From Labia minor (Eukaryota > Arthropoda > Insecta > Dermaptera > Spongiphoridae), in assembly GCA_963082975.1 (NCBI GenBank), contig OY720347.1, positions 14,924,225 through 14,988,224 on the forward strand: a DNA stretch of 64,000 nt, given 5' to 3'. Made by a program: the position numbers and the translations under genes. Below are positions 45,001-54,944 of the stretch, piece after piece. The first letter of the stretch is position 1, and the number at the start of each line of letters is the position of its first letter. The notes beneath the pieces are model-generated. The model was not told where the DNA came from. It worked only from the letters and a program-made list of their open reading frames with translations, and did not search any database.

Positions 45001-46827
45001 TAGAGATGCCCATAATTCTATCCCTTTTTCAAATGTTGGGATATCCCCATCAGTAACATCTTCAAGTGGAGTTGGACAAACTTCAAATATTACTCCAACT
45101 ACAAGACCAATTATTCCTCCAAATACATCACATAATCTCAATTCAACATCTGGACTATTGAAAGCTCCAGTAAAATTAGATGAAAATCAACTGAAACTAC
45201 ATACATCAAATATTCTTGATGAATATTTATCAAACGACAATTTAAAAGTAATTATATTTTCTTGATTCATACACACTTTTATATATATATATATGTATAT
45301 GTAATATATATGATGAATATTCTTTTTCTTAATAATTTCATTGAAGATTTATTTTGGAATTCCTCGTTACTGAATAATTTTATAGATTTTAAATTATATA
45401 TATCTTATTATTTTCTTTCAATTAATTATAATTATTTGAATTATAGGAACTCTCAGATAATGTTCTTGAGGAATTACTTGAAGAACAACGATCTGAATTT
45501 GTTAATATTTTACTTAACCTTGGAATTGAAAGATCGGTTAATGTTCGCGAAAGCATTTCTAAAATGTTAATACATCTTGTATCAAATGATATTTTGAAAG
45601 TTGATGATATCTTGAATGGGTATGTTTAAACTTAATTTTTATATTTAATTAATAATTATTTATATTATTTTAATATTATTTATATTTTTAGTTTTATGGA
45701 TATATTTGAAATAGCTAAAGATATTATCATTGATGTTCCCAAGTTTTGGAACTTTGCTGCGGATTTCCTTGGTAATTAAACTTTTTTAATATTTTTTTCC
45801 ATCTTAAGTATTTTATATATATAATAAATAATTTAAACATGATGATAATTTATTTACGGATCTCTATGATGGATTTAAGCTCAACAGGGCTGAAAAAACT
45901 AAATTATTATTTTGATTTGATATATTTCTATAATAAGTTATTATTTAATGTATTTTCATTTTTTTAGCCCCACTTATTACTTCGAAATCCATTTCTTGGG
46001 CTCAATTCCGAGATGCTATTAAAATTAAAGATATTGATTGTTCTAAACTTCTTCCTCATTTATTTCAAATAATTGTGAAGACTCAGGTAATGAATAATAA
46101 ATCAGTTTATATTATTTATAATTAATTTTACATACATATTTTAATTTTGTATTTTAAATAAAATGATGAAACATAACTTTTTAAGTCAGACTAGAGTTTC
46201 TGAGATAACTTGATGAAAATTGATTCTGAGGGAAAAAAAACTATTTTTTATGTATAAATAAATTTATAAAATTTAGTAATTATAAAGAAAAAAGAGAAAA
46301 TGGTTTATTTTTGCGAATTCAACAATTATTTTTTTTTTTAGAATCCTGCAACTATACGTCAAGAAATGGAATCTCAAAACGTTGAAATTAAAGATTTTAT
46401 TTCTGGTGAAGATGTGGCTAAATATATGAAAGAAATATGTATATATATATTATAATAAATAACAATTAACAAATTTCAAGCACTTTAAATTAATTTTTAT
46501 TCTTTAATTTTAATAGTAAAGTATTTTTATTATTAACATTAACCTATTTATTAAAGCTTTTGTGGTTATATATATATTTATTAAGGGAATTTTTATTAAA
46601 AGACCACATTATTTGTATAAAATTATTTATTAAATTAAAATAATTGTACAACGTTTCAACTGCTTATTCTGCAGTCGTTTTCAAGTAACCGTACGCTTGC
46701 TCCGATTCAATGGGAACTTTCACAAGATCCAGCAGAAAAACTAGGAAAAGCAGTCGCAGTTAAATCTGTAGTTCCTTTATTCATTTCGATGAGGGAAACA
46801 GAAGAATCGGATGAAGACTGCTCATAG
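35379..46827 (+). CDS. eIF4G: Eukaryotic initiation factor 4G (eIF4G), multi-exon gene
   Basis: Scaffold of the cytoplasmic cap-binding complex eIF4F, linking eIF4E, eIF4A, eIF3 and poly(A)-binding protein. Exons read on +: 35379-35535, 35642-35823, 35904-36043, 36131-36441, 39030-39211, 39955-40181, 41330-41878, 41976-42112, 42221-42325, 42415-42738, 42829-43053, 43233-43309, 43675-43840, 43916-44177, 44343-44416, 44616-44853, 44943-45247, 45447-45619, 45692-45771, 45968-46086, 46342-~46438, 46675-46827. Splice sites are GT-AG and phases match at nearly all junctions. Order: Q/P/S-rich N-terminus, [15 protein letters not shown] block, eIF4E site, MIF4G, MA3, end of W2. Oddities: first exon and start not found, a frame slip inside exon 4, a palindromic transposon in intron 4, a SINE in intron 6, and most of W2 missing. 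Confidence 0.9.
36131..36441 (+). CDS. eIF4G: eIF4G exon 4 with an internal frame slip
   Basis: Starts after TTTAG in phase 0: [20 protein letters not shown], then Thr-rich sequence over an (ACT)n run at 36271-36290. That frame stops at 36314. The open frame then continues one register off ([20 protein letters not shown]...EISQPSKTR) and runs to the end of the exon, where it joins exon 5 in phase. So one base is missing or two are extra near 36290-36300, or a 32-nt interval (36297-36328, GT...AG) is removed. The last is improbably short for a spliceosomal intron. The donor AGG|GTGAGC lies in the terminal repeat of the hAT-like palindrome. Confidence 0.6.
36437..38388. mobile_element. Giant palindromic (foldback) element with hAT-like ends
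   Basis: Two arms of about 975 bp are near-perfect reverse complements with the centre at about 37412, and only scattered single-base differences (for example around 36619 versus 38210, and 37311 versus 37515). The outer ends are CAAGGGTGAGCAACC and its complement, followed by TTTTTAACCCACGGGCC, a form typical of hAT termini. No transposase frame was found. I find no convincing 8-bp target duplication (ATCTAAAA versus CACTAGAC). It is on the transcribed strand of eIF4G intron 4, so the pre-mRNA would contain a ~1-kb hairpin. Confidence 0.85.
38389..39029 (+). other. Remainder of eIF4G intron 4
   Basis: AT-rich intron ending in TTTTCTAG before exon 5. No further repeats or genes seen. Confidence 0.5.
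39030..40181 (+). CDS. eIF4G: eIF4G exons 5-6 (disordered linker)
   Basis: Exon 5 (39030-39211) reads [20 protein letters not shown] and ends in phase 2 at GACGG|GTAAAT. Exon 6 (39955-40181) continues with [20 protein letters not shown] and a run of [13 protein letters not shown]. Both are Ser/Pro/acidic, expected for the eIF4G region upstream of the eIF4E site. The intron between them (39212-39954) is AT-rich and featureless. Confidence 0.75.
40199..40722 (-). mobile_element. tRNA-derived SINE (family S1) in eIF4G intron 6
   Basis: Flanked by a perfect 11-bp duplication ACCATTTATTT (40188-40198 and 40723-40733). Read on -, the 5' end is tRNA-like: GGGTAGCCGAGAGCGTAGG (A box) and GGCGTTCGATTCCAAC (B box) about 40 bp later. 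The body has GAGGCTTCGACTTAACTTAG and the 3' end is a GAA-repeat tail (TTC repeats on + at 40199-40214). It landed 7 bp after the exon 6 donor, antisense to eIF4G. Open frames at 40173-40632 are within this SINE and are not genes. Confidence 0.88.
41330..41878 (+). CDS. eIF4G: eIF4G exon 7 (large disordered exon)
   Basis: 549 bp open in the single frame set by exon 6. It has a basic start ([18 protein letters not shown]), then Ser/Thr/Pro/Asn-rich sequence with many acidic residues, ending [15 protein letters not shown]. No folded domain. Acceptor TTTTCAG, donor AAG|GTAAAT, phase 1. Confidence 0.8.
41976..42112 (+). CDS. eIF4G: eIF4G exon 8: eIF4E-binding site
   Basis: Encodes [20 protein letters not shown] followed by [20 protein letters not shown]. 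The YGREFLL matches the canonical YxxxxL(phi) eIF4E-binding motif, with the KK.Y.REFLL context conserved in animal eIF4G. This is the best single identifier of the gene. Phase fits both neighbours. Confidence 0.95.
42221..42325 (+). CDS. eIF4G: eIF4G exon 9
   Basis: 105 bp, phase 0 at both sides: [20 protein letters not shown] followed by [15 protein letters not shown]. It links the eIF4E site to the MIF4G domain. Basic; no known motif. Confidence 0.8.
42415..44177 (+). CDS. eIF4G: eIF4G exons 10-14: MIF4G (HEAT-1) domain
   Basis: Exons 42415-42738, 42829-43053, 43233-43309, 43675-43840 and 43916-44177. The MIF4G domain (eIF4A, eIF3 and RNA binding) starts near [19 protein letters not shown], continues through [19 protein letters not shown] [70 protein letters not shown] and [20 protein letters not shown], ending in [15 protein letters not shown]. 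All of these are hallmark segments and in the right order. The domain appears complete, so eIF4A binding should be retained. Confidence 0.95.
44343..45247 (+). CDS. eIF4G: eIF4G exons 15-17: linker to MA3
   Basis: Exons 44343-44416, 44616-44853 and 44943-45247, with phases consistent. Ser/Thr-rich linker including [20 protein letters not shown] and [20 protein letters not shown]. Exon 17 ends with [12 protein letters not shown], the first helix of the MA3 domain (EEYL..ND.KEA in human eIF4G). Confidence 0.88.
45447..46455 (+). CDS. eIF4G: eIF4G exons 18-21: MA3 (HEAT-2) domain
   Basis: Exons 45447-45619, 45692-45771, 45968-46086 and 46342-~46438. They read [60 protein letters not shown] and [18 protein letters not shown], the expected MA3 order. 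Exon 21 ends [16 protein letters not shown], equivalent to the very end of MA3 (EFLPEGQDIGAFV in human). The only GT nearby, at 46439, gives phase 1, which does not fit the next recognised exon. If unspliced, translation ends at 46455. Confidence 0.85.
46675..46827 (+). CDS. eIF4G: eIF4G last exon: C-terminal end of the W2 domain
   Basis: After TTCTGCAG, the frame starting at 46675 is open for 50 codons: [40 protein letters not shown] and [10 protein letters not shown]. This matches the extreme C-terminus of animal eIF4G, (SWE.S.DP.EQ.GK.VA..SV..F...L.E.EEES). It should be preceded by ~110 residues of W2 that I cannot find in the 236 bp between this exon and exon 21. The phase would need a phase-0 donor upstream. 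Confidence 0.8.
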   Translation, partial: SFSSNRTLAPIQWELSQDPAEKLGKAVAVKSVVPLFISMRETEESDEDCS

Positions 46828-46889
46828 ACAACATCCGATCACTAATTTTGGAACAACATAATTTATTATGTATAAATTTTCGTAAATAT

Positions 46890-46895
46890 AAATAA
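46890..46895 (+). terminator. Candidate polyadenylation signal of eIF4G
   Basis: AATAAA 63 bp after the stop codon at 46825-46827, the first such hexamer after the gene end. Based on sequence only. Confidence 0.5.
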
Positions 46896-46899
46896 ACAT

Positions 46900-47510
46900 A
46901 TCCTACTCGAATGAATATTTTTCTTGAGATGAAATAATTCTATAAGTTTAAGAGATAGATTATTTCTGAAAAAAACATATAGATTAATTTTATTTATATA
47001 AATCTATAATTATTTTAACCATGAATGTGGATGTATATCAATCCATATATATATAATGGGACTTAATTAGAATAAATTATGTACAGTTTAAGTTAATCTT
47101 GAATATAAATGTTAAAACTATTAAGTTAAGAATTTTTCCCAGTACTCACCAGGTAAAACTACTTGGAAAACTGGTATTAATGAATTATATAAAGAAATAA
47201 TTTTTCTTGTTGTTAATTTACTAGTTATATTTTAATCTAATTCTTTATTTGTAAATTGTCATGTGCCGATACGATTATAAGTTTATTTTTATTTGAATAT
47301 TAAAAGGTGGTCATAAACCATTTTATAAAGCTTCCCAAGTAATTTCACGATCTATATGGATCATTAATTAATTATCATGCTAAACAATATATAAATTTTT
47401 TTTAAATGTCCCTTTGTCTCCTAGTCAAATTATTTCTAGATCATTTTTGATTTATTCATTTGAACATATAAAAAGCTTAAAAACATTATGAAAAATATTC
47501 TATTAAAGGG
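46900..47510. other. AT-rich 3' flank of eIF4G
   Basis: No gene or repeat recognised up to the target duplication at 47511. Confidence 0.4.
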
Positions 47511-47527
47511 AATAACAATACCGTGAT

Positions 47528-48046
47528 CTTCTTTCTTCTTCTTAGCCTTATTTCCCACGGGGTGTGGGGTCGGCTCTTCTCGTTAATTGGCGCCAACTAA
47601 ATCTGTTGTTGGCGTCGTCTGTAGTGAGACCAGATGCCATTAGATCTCCCGTTATACGGCAGGACCAGCTGGTTTTAGGCCTCCCACGCGGTCTTTGGTA
47701 CTCAACCTTCGATGACGGTGATGATGGTGTTGACGACTTTGATGTAGCTGTGGACGATTTGAGTGAGGTTGATGGCAATGATGCTGATGCTGACCGATGT
47801 GACGATGTTCGTGTCGGTGATGATGTCGATGTTGATATTGATGTGGATGTGGATGTTGGACTATCTTCTTTAGCCCACCTCGTCCATAGGTGGGTAACCC
47901 TAACCCATTTCTCGCATCGCCCGGGTGCTGACAATGCGCGTCGCTTGCAGGGGACGCCCTAGCCGTTAACCGTATAACATTTCTCCATTAATTGTTGATG
48001 CGACGCGAAGATGATCCAGCCGGCCTGTCGCTACAGCCTGACGCGT
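47528..48046 (-). mobile_element. LINE-tailed short retroposon with 17-bp target duplication
   Basis: Flanked by identical AATAACAATACCGTGAT at 47511-47527 and 48047-48063. Read on -, a GC-rich 5' region is followed by a Ser/Thr-coding simple repeat zone (47700-47870, ACATCCACATC-like) and then a clear non-LTR C-terminus: RGRPKTSWSCRITGDLMASG, ANNRFSWRQLTRRADPTPRG and K, followed by a stop and a GAA-rich tail. This tail is typical of arthropod RTE/other LINE polyproteins. The element is too short (519 bp) for a LINE, so it is a 5'-truncated LINE or a SINE using a LINE 3' end. An open frame of 128 codons on - (47934-47548) spans it. Confidence 0.8.
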
Positions 48047-48063
48047 AATAACAATACCGTGAT

Positions 48064-48093
48064 AATTGTATAAAATAATATTTCATTGTGAAT

Positions 48094-48133
<40 letters not shown>

Positions 48134-48719
48134 AATATAAATGTGAGTGTATATATGTATATATGTATATATATAGAATTCCCCTTCCGTCGAAACCTAG
48201 ATTAAATTAAATAATAGTTATTGTAAAATAACACGCGATAAACGTGAATGATGGTTATCATGTGCGAATGAATATAATTGTGCATAATTCTGTAAAAAGT
48301 AAATAGATCTGGAAAATGTTTATTTAATATTTTGAACGAATACTTCAAACGCTTTTCTTAAAGATTAGCATTTTGAATTATTGGCTACCGAAACATTAAC
48401 AACTTGCTGATTTAGCCTTTAATACAGTATGAAATGATATGTCAGTTTATATATATAGATATATATATCTATCTATATATATCTATATATATATAAAACA
48501 TGTAAAAACTGAATTGTAATGAAATTATTTGACTAGGCTACATATTATATTATTATAAACTCTAGATAGATATTTGTAATATAAAATAAAAAGAAACGAC
48601 TTTAATTTTCTTTTTATATACTCCTTTACCACACTTTATTTATCGGTAATTATATTAAAATGAAATTTTTTATAAGTATAATGAAACATTAAATCCGATG
48701 TAATTTAACAAAAATAAAA
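48064..48719. other. AT-rich intergenic stretch with TA microsatellites
   Basis: (TA)n at 48098-48132 and mixed TATAGA repeats at 48450-48495. No gene recognised. Confidence 0.45.
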
Positions 48720-49337
48720 TAAGCTGGAGTGTCTCCACTCGACTATCTCGCACGCAATTTGAATTGAATTAAATAACATAATATATTATATTTAAATTAA
48801 ATTTAATTAATTATAAATTATAAATTATAAATATTAAACCAGCGCATGTTTGGCTTTTTATTGATGGCACCATGGCACGTGTTGGCGCGTGAGATTTGCA
48901 GTGTTAAAAAATTAATTCTGGTACTTTCAGCAATTCAATCAAGCTGAAATTCTATATATAGCAGTTTTATACAATTATTAATCATGTGAAAAATTATCAA
49001 ACATAGATTTTTATTTTTACGGTCACTTTAGAGGAAAAAAAATTAAAACGTTGTAGGTAATGACCCTCTTCCAGTTGAGCTACATTTCTCAAAAGTTGTT
49101 AGAAAACTACAAATTTTGAATAATGTCCATGTACCAAATTTCATCATTCTAGCTCAAACCGTTTTTGCGTAATCTTGTCTACATACATACACGCACACAC
49201 ACATACACAAACACACACACAGACATTTTTCTCAACCTTAGTGAAAATGATTCAGGAACCTTCAAAACGTATAAAAACATCAAAATCTCAACATCGAAAA
49301 TTTTCGTGATCGCAATACTATCTCTTACGAGATAGTA
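48720..49337 (-). mobile_element. Helentron-like element HA, full-length copy
   Basis: About 618 bp. On +, it starts TAAGCTGGAGTGTCTCC and ends ACTATCTCTTACGAGATAGTA, a perfect small hairpin. A CA microsatellite (TG in element orientation) lies at 49189-49221. One of the two best copies for defining the consensus. Confidence 0.78.
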
Positions 49338-50039
49338 AAAAATATAAAAGAAACAGAAATGAACTATTTTTTATTTATAATTTCAAGTTTCTTAAATCCT
49401 TCAATTTTCTTATAAAATACTTCCATTATAAAATAATTTAAGATTATTACCATATATATATATATATATATATATATAAAGGTTTTTGTCTGCACATTGC
49501 TCAGAATTTAAAATTTTTTGCATATCTTCGCGTTTCATGACCTCTAGAATCCAAAAGTGACTTTAGAATTTTTCATGTCTGTCTGTCTGTCTGTCGGTCT
49601 GTCTGTCCGGAAAATTACTATTTTATAGACTCAGAATTGGCTGAACCGATTTCTTTGAAATTACATCACAATATTCTTATATACCCCTAGAGTAACATAG
49701 GCTATAAATTTTATTAATATTTAATCAATAACCGCAGAAATTAATTTTTTAAAGTTTATATAATTCTCCGTGTTGTTCATTCAAGAGCCTGGCTTGGCCC
49801 ACTGTCCCTAGCGGAATCATTTCAAACAATGAATTATCATAGCGATTCCCAATTAAAGAATTATTATAATATTTCACTTTTTATTTTAAATTCTAATATT
49901 CAAATATCAATGCATTTAAATCATTTATTCTAAAAGTTCTCATTTTAATTAATTTAATAAAATATTTATTAGATCATATTTTTATCATAAATTATTTTTT
50001 ATTTAATTGAATATTTCTTCTTTTCTATAATATATATAA

Positions 50040-52430
50040 CTAGCTGCTCAGAGCGCCTTCGGCGCTCTTCACACCTAGACGTGGGCTCCGCCCCCTGTAC
50101 CCCCGAGTGGTACATAGTATTTGGTTGAAAGTAGTAAAAGGTTTTCATCCATTTTGTTTCAATCCGTATATTACATAAAACATTCATTTCTTTTTGTGTT
50201 CTTATTTAAAATATATTTCAATTTAATCAGTAAATTAATTATATATATTATTATTGTATATGGTATATCTATCTATCTATGTGGCTCAAAGATACTCGAA
50301 AGTTCTTGGCCGCAACAACCACATTTCTCCAAGTGTCCCTATCCTGAGCCCTTGTCCCATCTTTCTTACGTCCATTCCTACGCGTCATTGGTTTTCCAAG
50401 CGGACGTTTTCCAATCGGTCTCCCCACCAATATCTTTTTCCTCTCCCATTCTAGCCACGTGCCCTGCTTATCGCAGTTTTTTCCCTTTTATAACCCTAAC
50501 TATTTCTGAAGATGCAGAGAGGCCATGCAATTTCTTGTTATGCAGTCTCCCCCATTCCCCGGTGACCTCATCTTTCTTTGGCCAATAAATGCAGGGAAGA
50601 ATCCTATCCTACAGGCAAAATAATTTTTTTATATATTCCCTTTGATATAATTTTGATGAGATAAACCTCTTTATTTCAAGATAACAGGCGTTTCCCGATT
50701 GCAACCCCGATTTAAATTCTTCTCAAATATTATTATCCTTCGTGATTACATTCAATTTTTTAACATATTCAAATTCTACATTTTGTATCTTAAGATTTTG
50801 TATGTTAATACTGTTCCTCTTTGTTACTAAATATTTTTTCTTATCACTATTAATTTCAAACCTCCATTAATTTTTCCTCGCTATCTGTAATTGCAATTTC
50901 CTAATCTCCTATTATATTTAAGTCGTCTGGGTAACCTAATATTTTACAATTGATTTCCGCATCTTATTCTTTCTTTACTGCCTTCAAGACAAATTTGAAG
51001 ATCAAAATTTGAAACAGTTTATCCGGATCTATTGAGTCATGCGTATGTTTTACTAAAGTCTACAAATAATTAGTGAACAGAAATATTGAATTCGCGATTT
51101 TTTTCCTAATATCTGTCATAATGATAATATCTTAATTAATGTTGTTCGATTTGGCCTGAACCCGCAATGATATCTCCTAATATTTCCTCCGCCTATGGTT
51201 CTTAAGTATTGTATATGTTATAATATTCACTATTATAGAGTATAATATTTCTTGATCATTACATTTTGATATTTTATTTTCATTGCTAGATTATTATTGA
51301 ATATTTTTAATTATAATGAAACTTGAGAAAATGCAAAAATAGAGACTTGAGACAATTTATAAAAATTAACGGTATAAAACTATAGATAAATTACCAATAA
51401 ATACATTCATTAATAGTATTAATTTAAATTAATTGATTTATTTGTTTTTTTATTATTAAGTTCATTTATTAATTTTTTTAGAGTCTATAAAAAATTTTCC
51501 TCCTTTAAAAGAAACTTATCTAATTCTGTGGTGCTAGAAGGGGATTTGAAAATTATTAGTCGCAATATGAAGATTTCGCTTACAGTTTCTGTCATGTCCG
51601 ACCTCCGTCCAACAGTTATTTCCCTCAAGTTTCTTGCTTCGCTTAATCATGTGATCTATATATTTAATTTTTTTTGTGATTTATTGTAATAAGATTTAAA
51701 CAAATAAAAATTTTCACTTTGTTAATTTATATAAATTTCAATTTAAACTGATTGTGAGGGATACGCTTTGCCAATACTCTGAATAATTTGTGTATAGAAA
51801 TATTGAATGTTCTTAGCGAGATTTTTTAACCTTTCACTTTCAAATAGAAAAGAAGAAATATTCAAATATTAGAAAGAATAAATAAAAATTAAGTTAATAT
51901 AAATATGATCTAAATATTTTATTAAATTAATTAAAATGTGAACTTTTAGAATAAATTATCTAATTGAATTGATATTTGAATATTAGAATTTAAAATAAAA
52001 AGTGAAATATTATAATAATTCTTTAATTGGGAATCGCTATGATAATTCATTGTTTAAAATGATTCCGCTAGGCCGACAGTGAGCCGCGAGCTGCTCTTGA
52101 ATGAACAACACGGAGAATTATATAAACTTTAAAAAATTAATTTCTGCGGTTATTGATTAAATATTAATAAAATTTATAGCCTATGTTACTCTAGAGGTAT
52201 ATAAGAATATTGTGATGTAATTTCATAGAAATCGGTTCAGCCAATTCTGAGTCTATAAAATAGTAATTTTCCGGACAGACAGACAGACCGACAGACAGAC
52301 AGACAGACAGACAGACATGAAAAATTCTAAAGTCACTTTTGGATTCTAGAGGTCATGAAACGCGAAGATATGCAAAAATTTTTAAATTCTGAGCAATGTG
52401 CAGACAAAAACCTTTTTTTATATATATAGA
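50040..52430 (-). mobile_element. Helitron family H1, full-length copy B
   Basis: 2391 bp on -, CTAG at 50040-50043 preceded by A, and the TCTATATATATAAAA end at 52430 followed by T. It is closely similar to copy A throughout, including the RT remnant (51190 down to 50290 on -). Open frames on + (50121-50588) are antisense to this remnant and are not genes. Confidence 0.9.
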
Positions 52431-52606
52431 TATAATAATATATAAATTTTATAATTGAATAATAAAAAAAAAAATATTATTTAGTATTTTATGAAGTGAA
52501 AATATATAAAAATTAAAATATGATGATACAAAGTTATTTTAAATTTTTGACATTTTTAAATTGGGTATATTTTTTAAATTTATTAAAATGTTTTTTATTA
52601 TTATTA

Positions 52607-52924
52607 TCTATATATATAAAAAAAGGTTTTTGTCTGCACATTGCACAGAATTTAAAATTTTTTGCAGACCTTTCATGATCTTTGGAAGCCAAAAGTGAGT
52701 TTAGAATTTTTTATATTTGTCTGTCTGACCGAAAAATTTTGACGTTAATTATATCACAGTATTCTTACATATCTCTATGAATGTTTTATGTAATATACTG
52801 ATTGAAACAAAATGGATGAAAACCTTTTACTACTGTCAAGCAAATACTATGTACCACTCGGGGGTACAGGGGGCGGAGCCCCCGTCTAGGTGTGAAGAGC
52901 GCCGAAGGCGCTCTGAGCAGCTAG
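52607..52924 (+). mobile_element. Mini-Helitron (318 bp), copy B
   Basis: A|TCTATATATATAAAA start, CTAG|T end, same length and structure as 27508-27825, with intact GAGCGCCGAAGGCGCTC where copy A has one substitution (CCGAAGACG). Confidence 0.87.
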
Positions 52925-53089
52925 TATATAATAAAATTCTATCATATTACGCGCGTTTTTATTTCTTTTTAGTATTATACAATTCTGAAATGTTGAATCA
53001 TAAAGAACATAAATATTGTTTCTCCTTGGTTTTAAAATGACTGTTTCCAAGTGGAGATATATATCTATTTTTTCATGTTTTTTACGATT

Positions 53090-53560
53090 AATGCAAAACG
53101 TTAGCTCTCCGATTAAGAGAGAACGCCATAAAGATGAATATTAAGAAGCGGGCAGATAAAGAAAATTGTTTGCGCGTCTTGGGCTGTTTCGATGTCGATG
53201 GTTGAACACCCCTTAGGCCCGGGGGGCAAAAAAGAAGACGCAGGCAGCAGCCCAGGCGTGAATCTAAGAACCAGAGAGAACCCGGGGCGCAAACAGGGTC
53301 TAATAATTTGAACCCCAGCCATCCTCTCTTACTACATCCGCCGCAGAGCAGTAGACGGACTATTTTCATTTCCGTGATAACTTCCACATGGCCAGGTTCC
53401 TACTTTCCCTTCCCTCAGCAAAAACCCTTCGCGCCGGCTTGAAATCATTGGCGCGCGAGAATACTTACCCTTCGACCCGAACCACCCTCTGACACCCTGA
53501 CTCTCCACCTCCTTGAGTAAATATTTCGCGCACAGTTACACGGAGGGGAACTGTTGTAAA
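53090..53560. other. GC-richer island, no gene recognised
   Basis: A ~470-bp stretch with CpG-containing words (GGCGCGCGAG, CGCGCCGG, GGCCCGGGGGG) in otherwise AT-rich DNA. Open frames on - at 53088-53639 have no recognisable domain. It may be a promoter or first exon of a gene outside the window, or an old insertion. Confidence 0.4.
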
Positions 53561-54149
53561 ACTTAAATTGCCTATAATAATTATAGGCGATTGTCAGAAC
53601 AACCTGTGTAATTAGACCGGCGCTATCATGAATCTTCATTCGTTACAACTTAATCGACTCGAAGATCTTGCTAACTTTTTAAAACCTTACAATAGCTGCT
53701 TCTAGTTTAAATCTTGGAGATGAATTTCATTAGGGTACAATTTCATTGTTATATGACTTGTCTTTAAAGTGAAGCTCTATAACTCTATAATGATAATAAT
53801 ATATTTAGTATGGAATGGTATGTACTCATATAATTTTCCATCTCACTTCCCCACCCCCCTATTCCCACTCATCCACTCATCCTTTAACAAACTTCTTTAA
53901 TAAAACCATTAATTCTATTATATTACTACATTCATTGAATGCATGGCAAAGGCAGCTTTTGAAATTTGAACTAAACAATCTATTATTTATTTAATTTATT
54001 AATGTTATAGAGTATTATATTATACAATACAATAGGACAAGGATAAAGGTACTTTTAGGAAAATATGTTAATACTTTTATTTTAATATGTTCTTAACATC
54101 AATGCAATAATTGAAAATAATTTACATTTCTACATATAAAAAAAGAAAA
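53561..54149. other. Intergenic, no gene recognised
   Basis: AT-rich to mixed composition. Nothing identified. Confidence 0.4.
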
Positions 54150-54281
54150 AACCTCTGACTTTTGTACGTCCTACGCAAGTCGGTTATATCAACAAGGTGT
54201 CCTATGATCAGTAGAACGGGTCCTATCAACCTTTACCTTGATTTTCTTGATCGGAGGCGCTACTTTTTATCAAGTAGCTTC
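54150..54281 (-). mobile_element. SINE family S2, body fragment
   Basis: Matches the non-tRNA body of the S2 SINE (GCGCCTCCGATCAAGAAAAT on -, then the GTCAGAGG end). The tRNA-like head is missing. About 20 bp of the body are deleted relative to 28484-28770. Confidence 0.65.
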
Positions 54282-54944
54282 TAATATATAATATAATATA
54301 ATAATTCAATTATTTTTTAAATATTGTGTATTTATTTGAATATTTTAAGGAACAAGGTTGTATGTTTGGTTGTATAGTTAACATTTTAACATTTTACACT
54401 TTAACATTTTAACATCTTTCAAAAACACAAACGTTGGTAGATATAATAAAAATGAAGAAAATTTAAGAAAATGAATATCTTTAACAGTTGAGAAAAAACT
54501 AAAACAATTGATAAATATTTAAATTTATACACTTGATGAAGTTTCTAATTGATATATTTGAATATTCTTTTGTTATTAATTATGTATTTATAGATTAATA
54601 ACATATTTCCATAACACATGTCATATTTGAGTTTTCAAGTTGTGGTTCCACCAATGTAAAAATCTTAAAAATCTGACCTAGACACTTTCCTAACTTAACT
54701 CATTTTTCTAAATTAAATATAATTGATCTTCAATATCAATTTAAATTTGATTAAAAATGTATATTAAAATGTATAAAAGAGCATTATACAATAATTTTCT
54801 ATTAATCCCCTTGTCAATTTGGAGCCTTAAATCCAGTTAGTCCTGTTAGATACATTTGGAATAAATTATATAGACAAATATATTCAACAAATTCTTTAAA
54901 GTTTTATTTGGGTTCTCTTTATTGTGGGAAATAAATAAAAATAA
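54282..54944. other. AT-rich intergenic stretch
   Basis: Nothing identified. Confidence 0.4.

Larger units (their letters stand above)
49452..52924. mobile_element. Composite Helitron, copy B
   Basis: Same outer structure as 24390-27825: a 5' H1-like segment on + (49452-50039, its TC start replaced by an expanded TA run), an inner H1 element now on - (50040-52430), the AT-rich spacer (52431-52606) and the 318-bp mini-Helitron on + (52607-52924, CTAG then T). Outside these limits the two loci share nothing. The outer segment carries the same diagnostic bases in both copies (GAGCCTGGCTTGGCCCACTG), distinct from the inner element (GAGCAGCTCGCGGCTCACTG). Confidence 0.75.

Noticed and set aside
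47564..47962. 132-codon Asp/Val-rich open frame on +
   Set aside because: It is the complement of the LINE-tailed retroposon; the conserved RGRPKTSW...RRADPTPRGK tail is on -.
50121..50588. 155-codon open frame on +
   Set aside because: It is antisense to the reverse-transcriptase remnant of Helitron H1 copy B. The same shadow frame appears in the opposite orientation in copy A.
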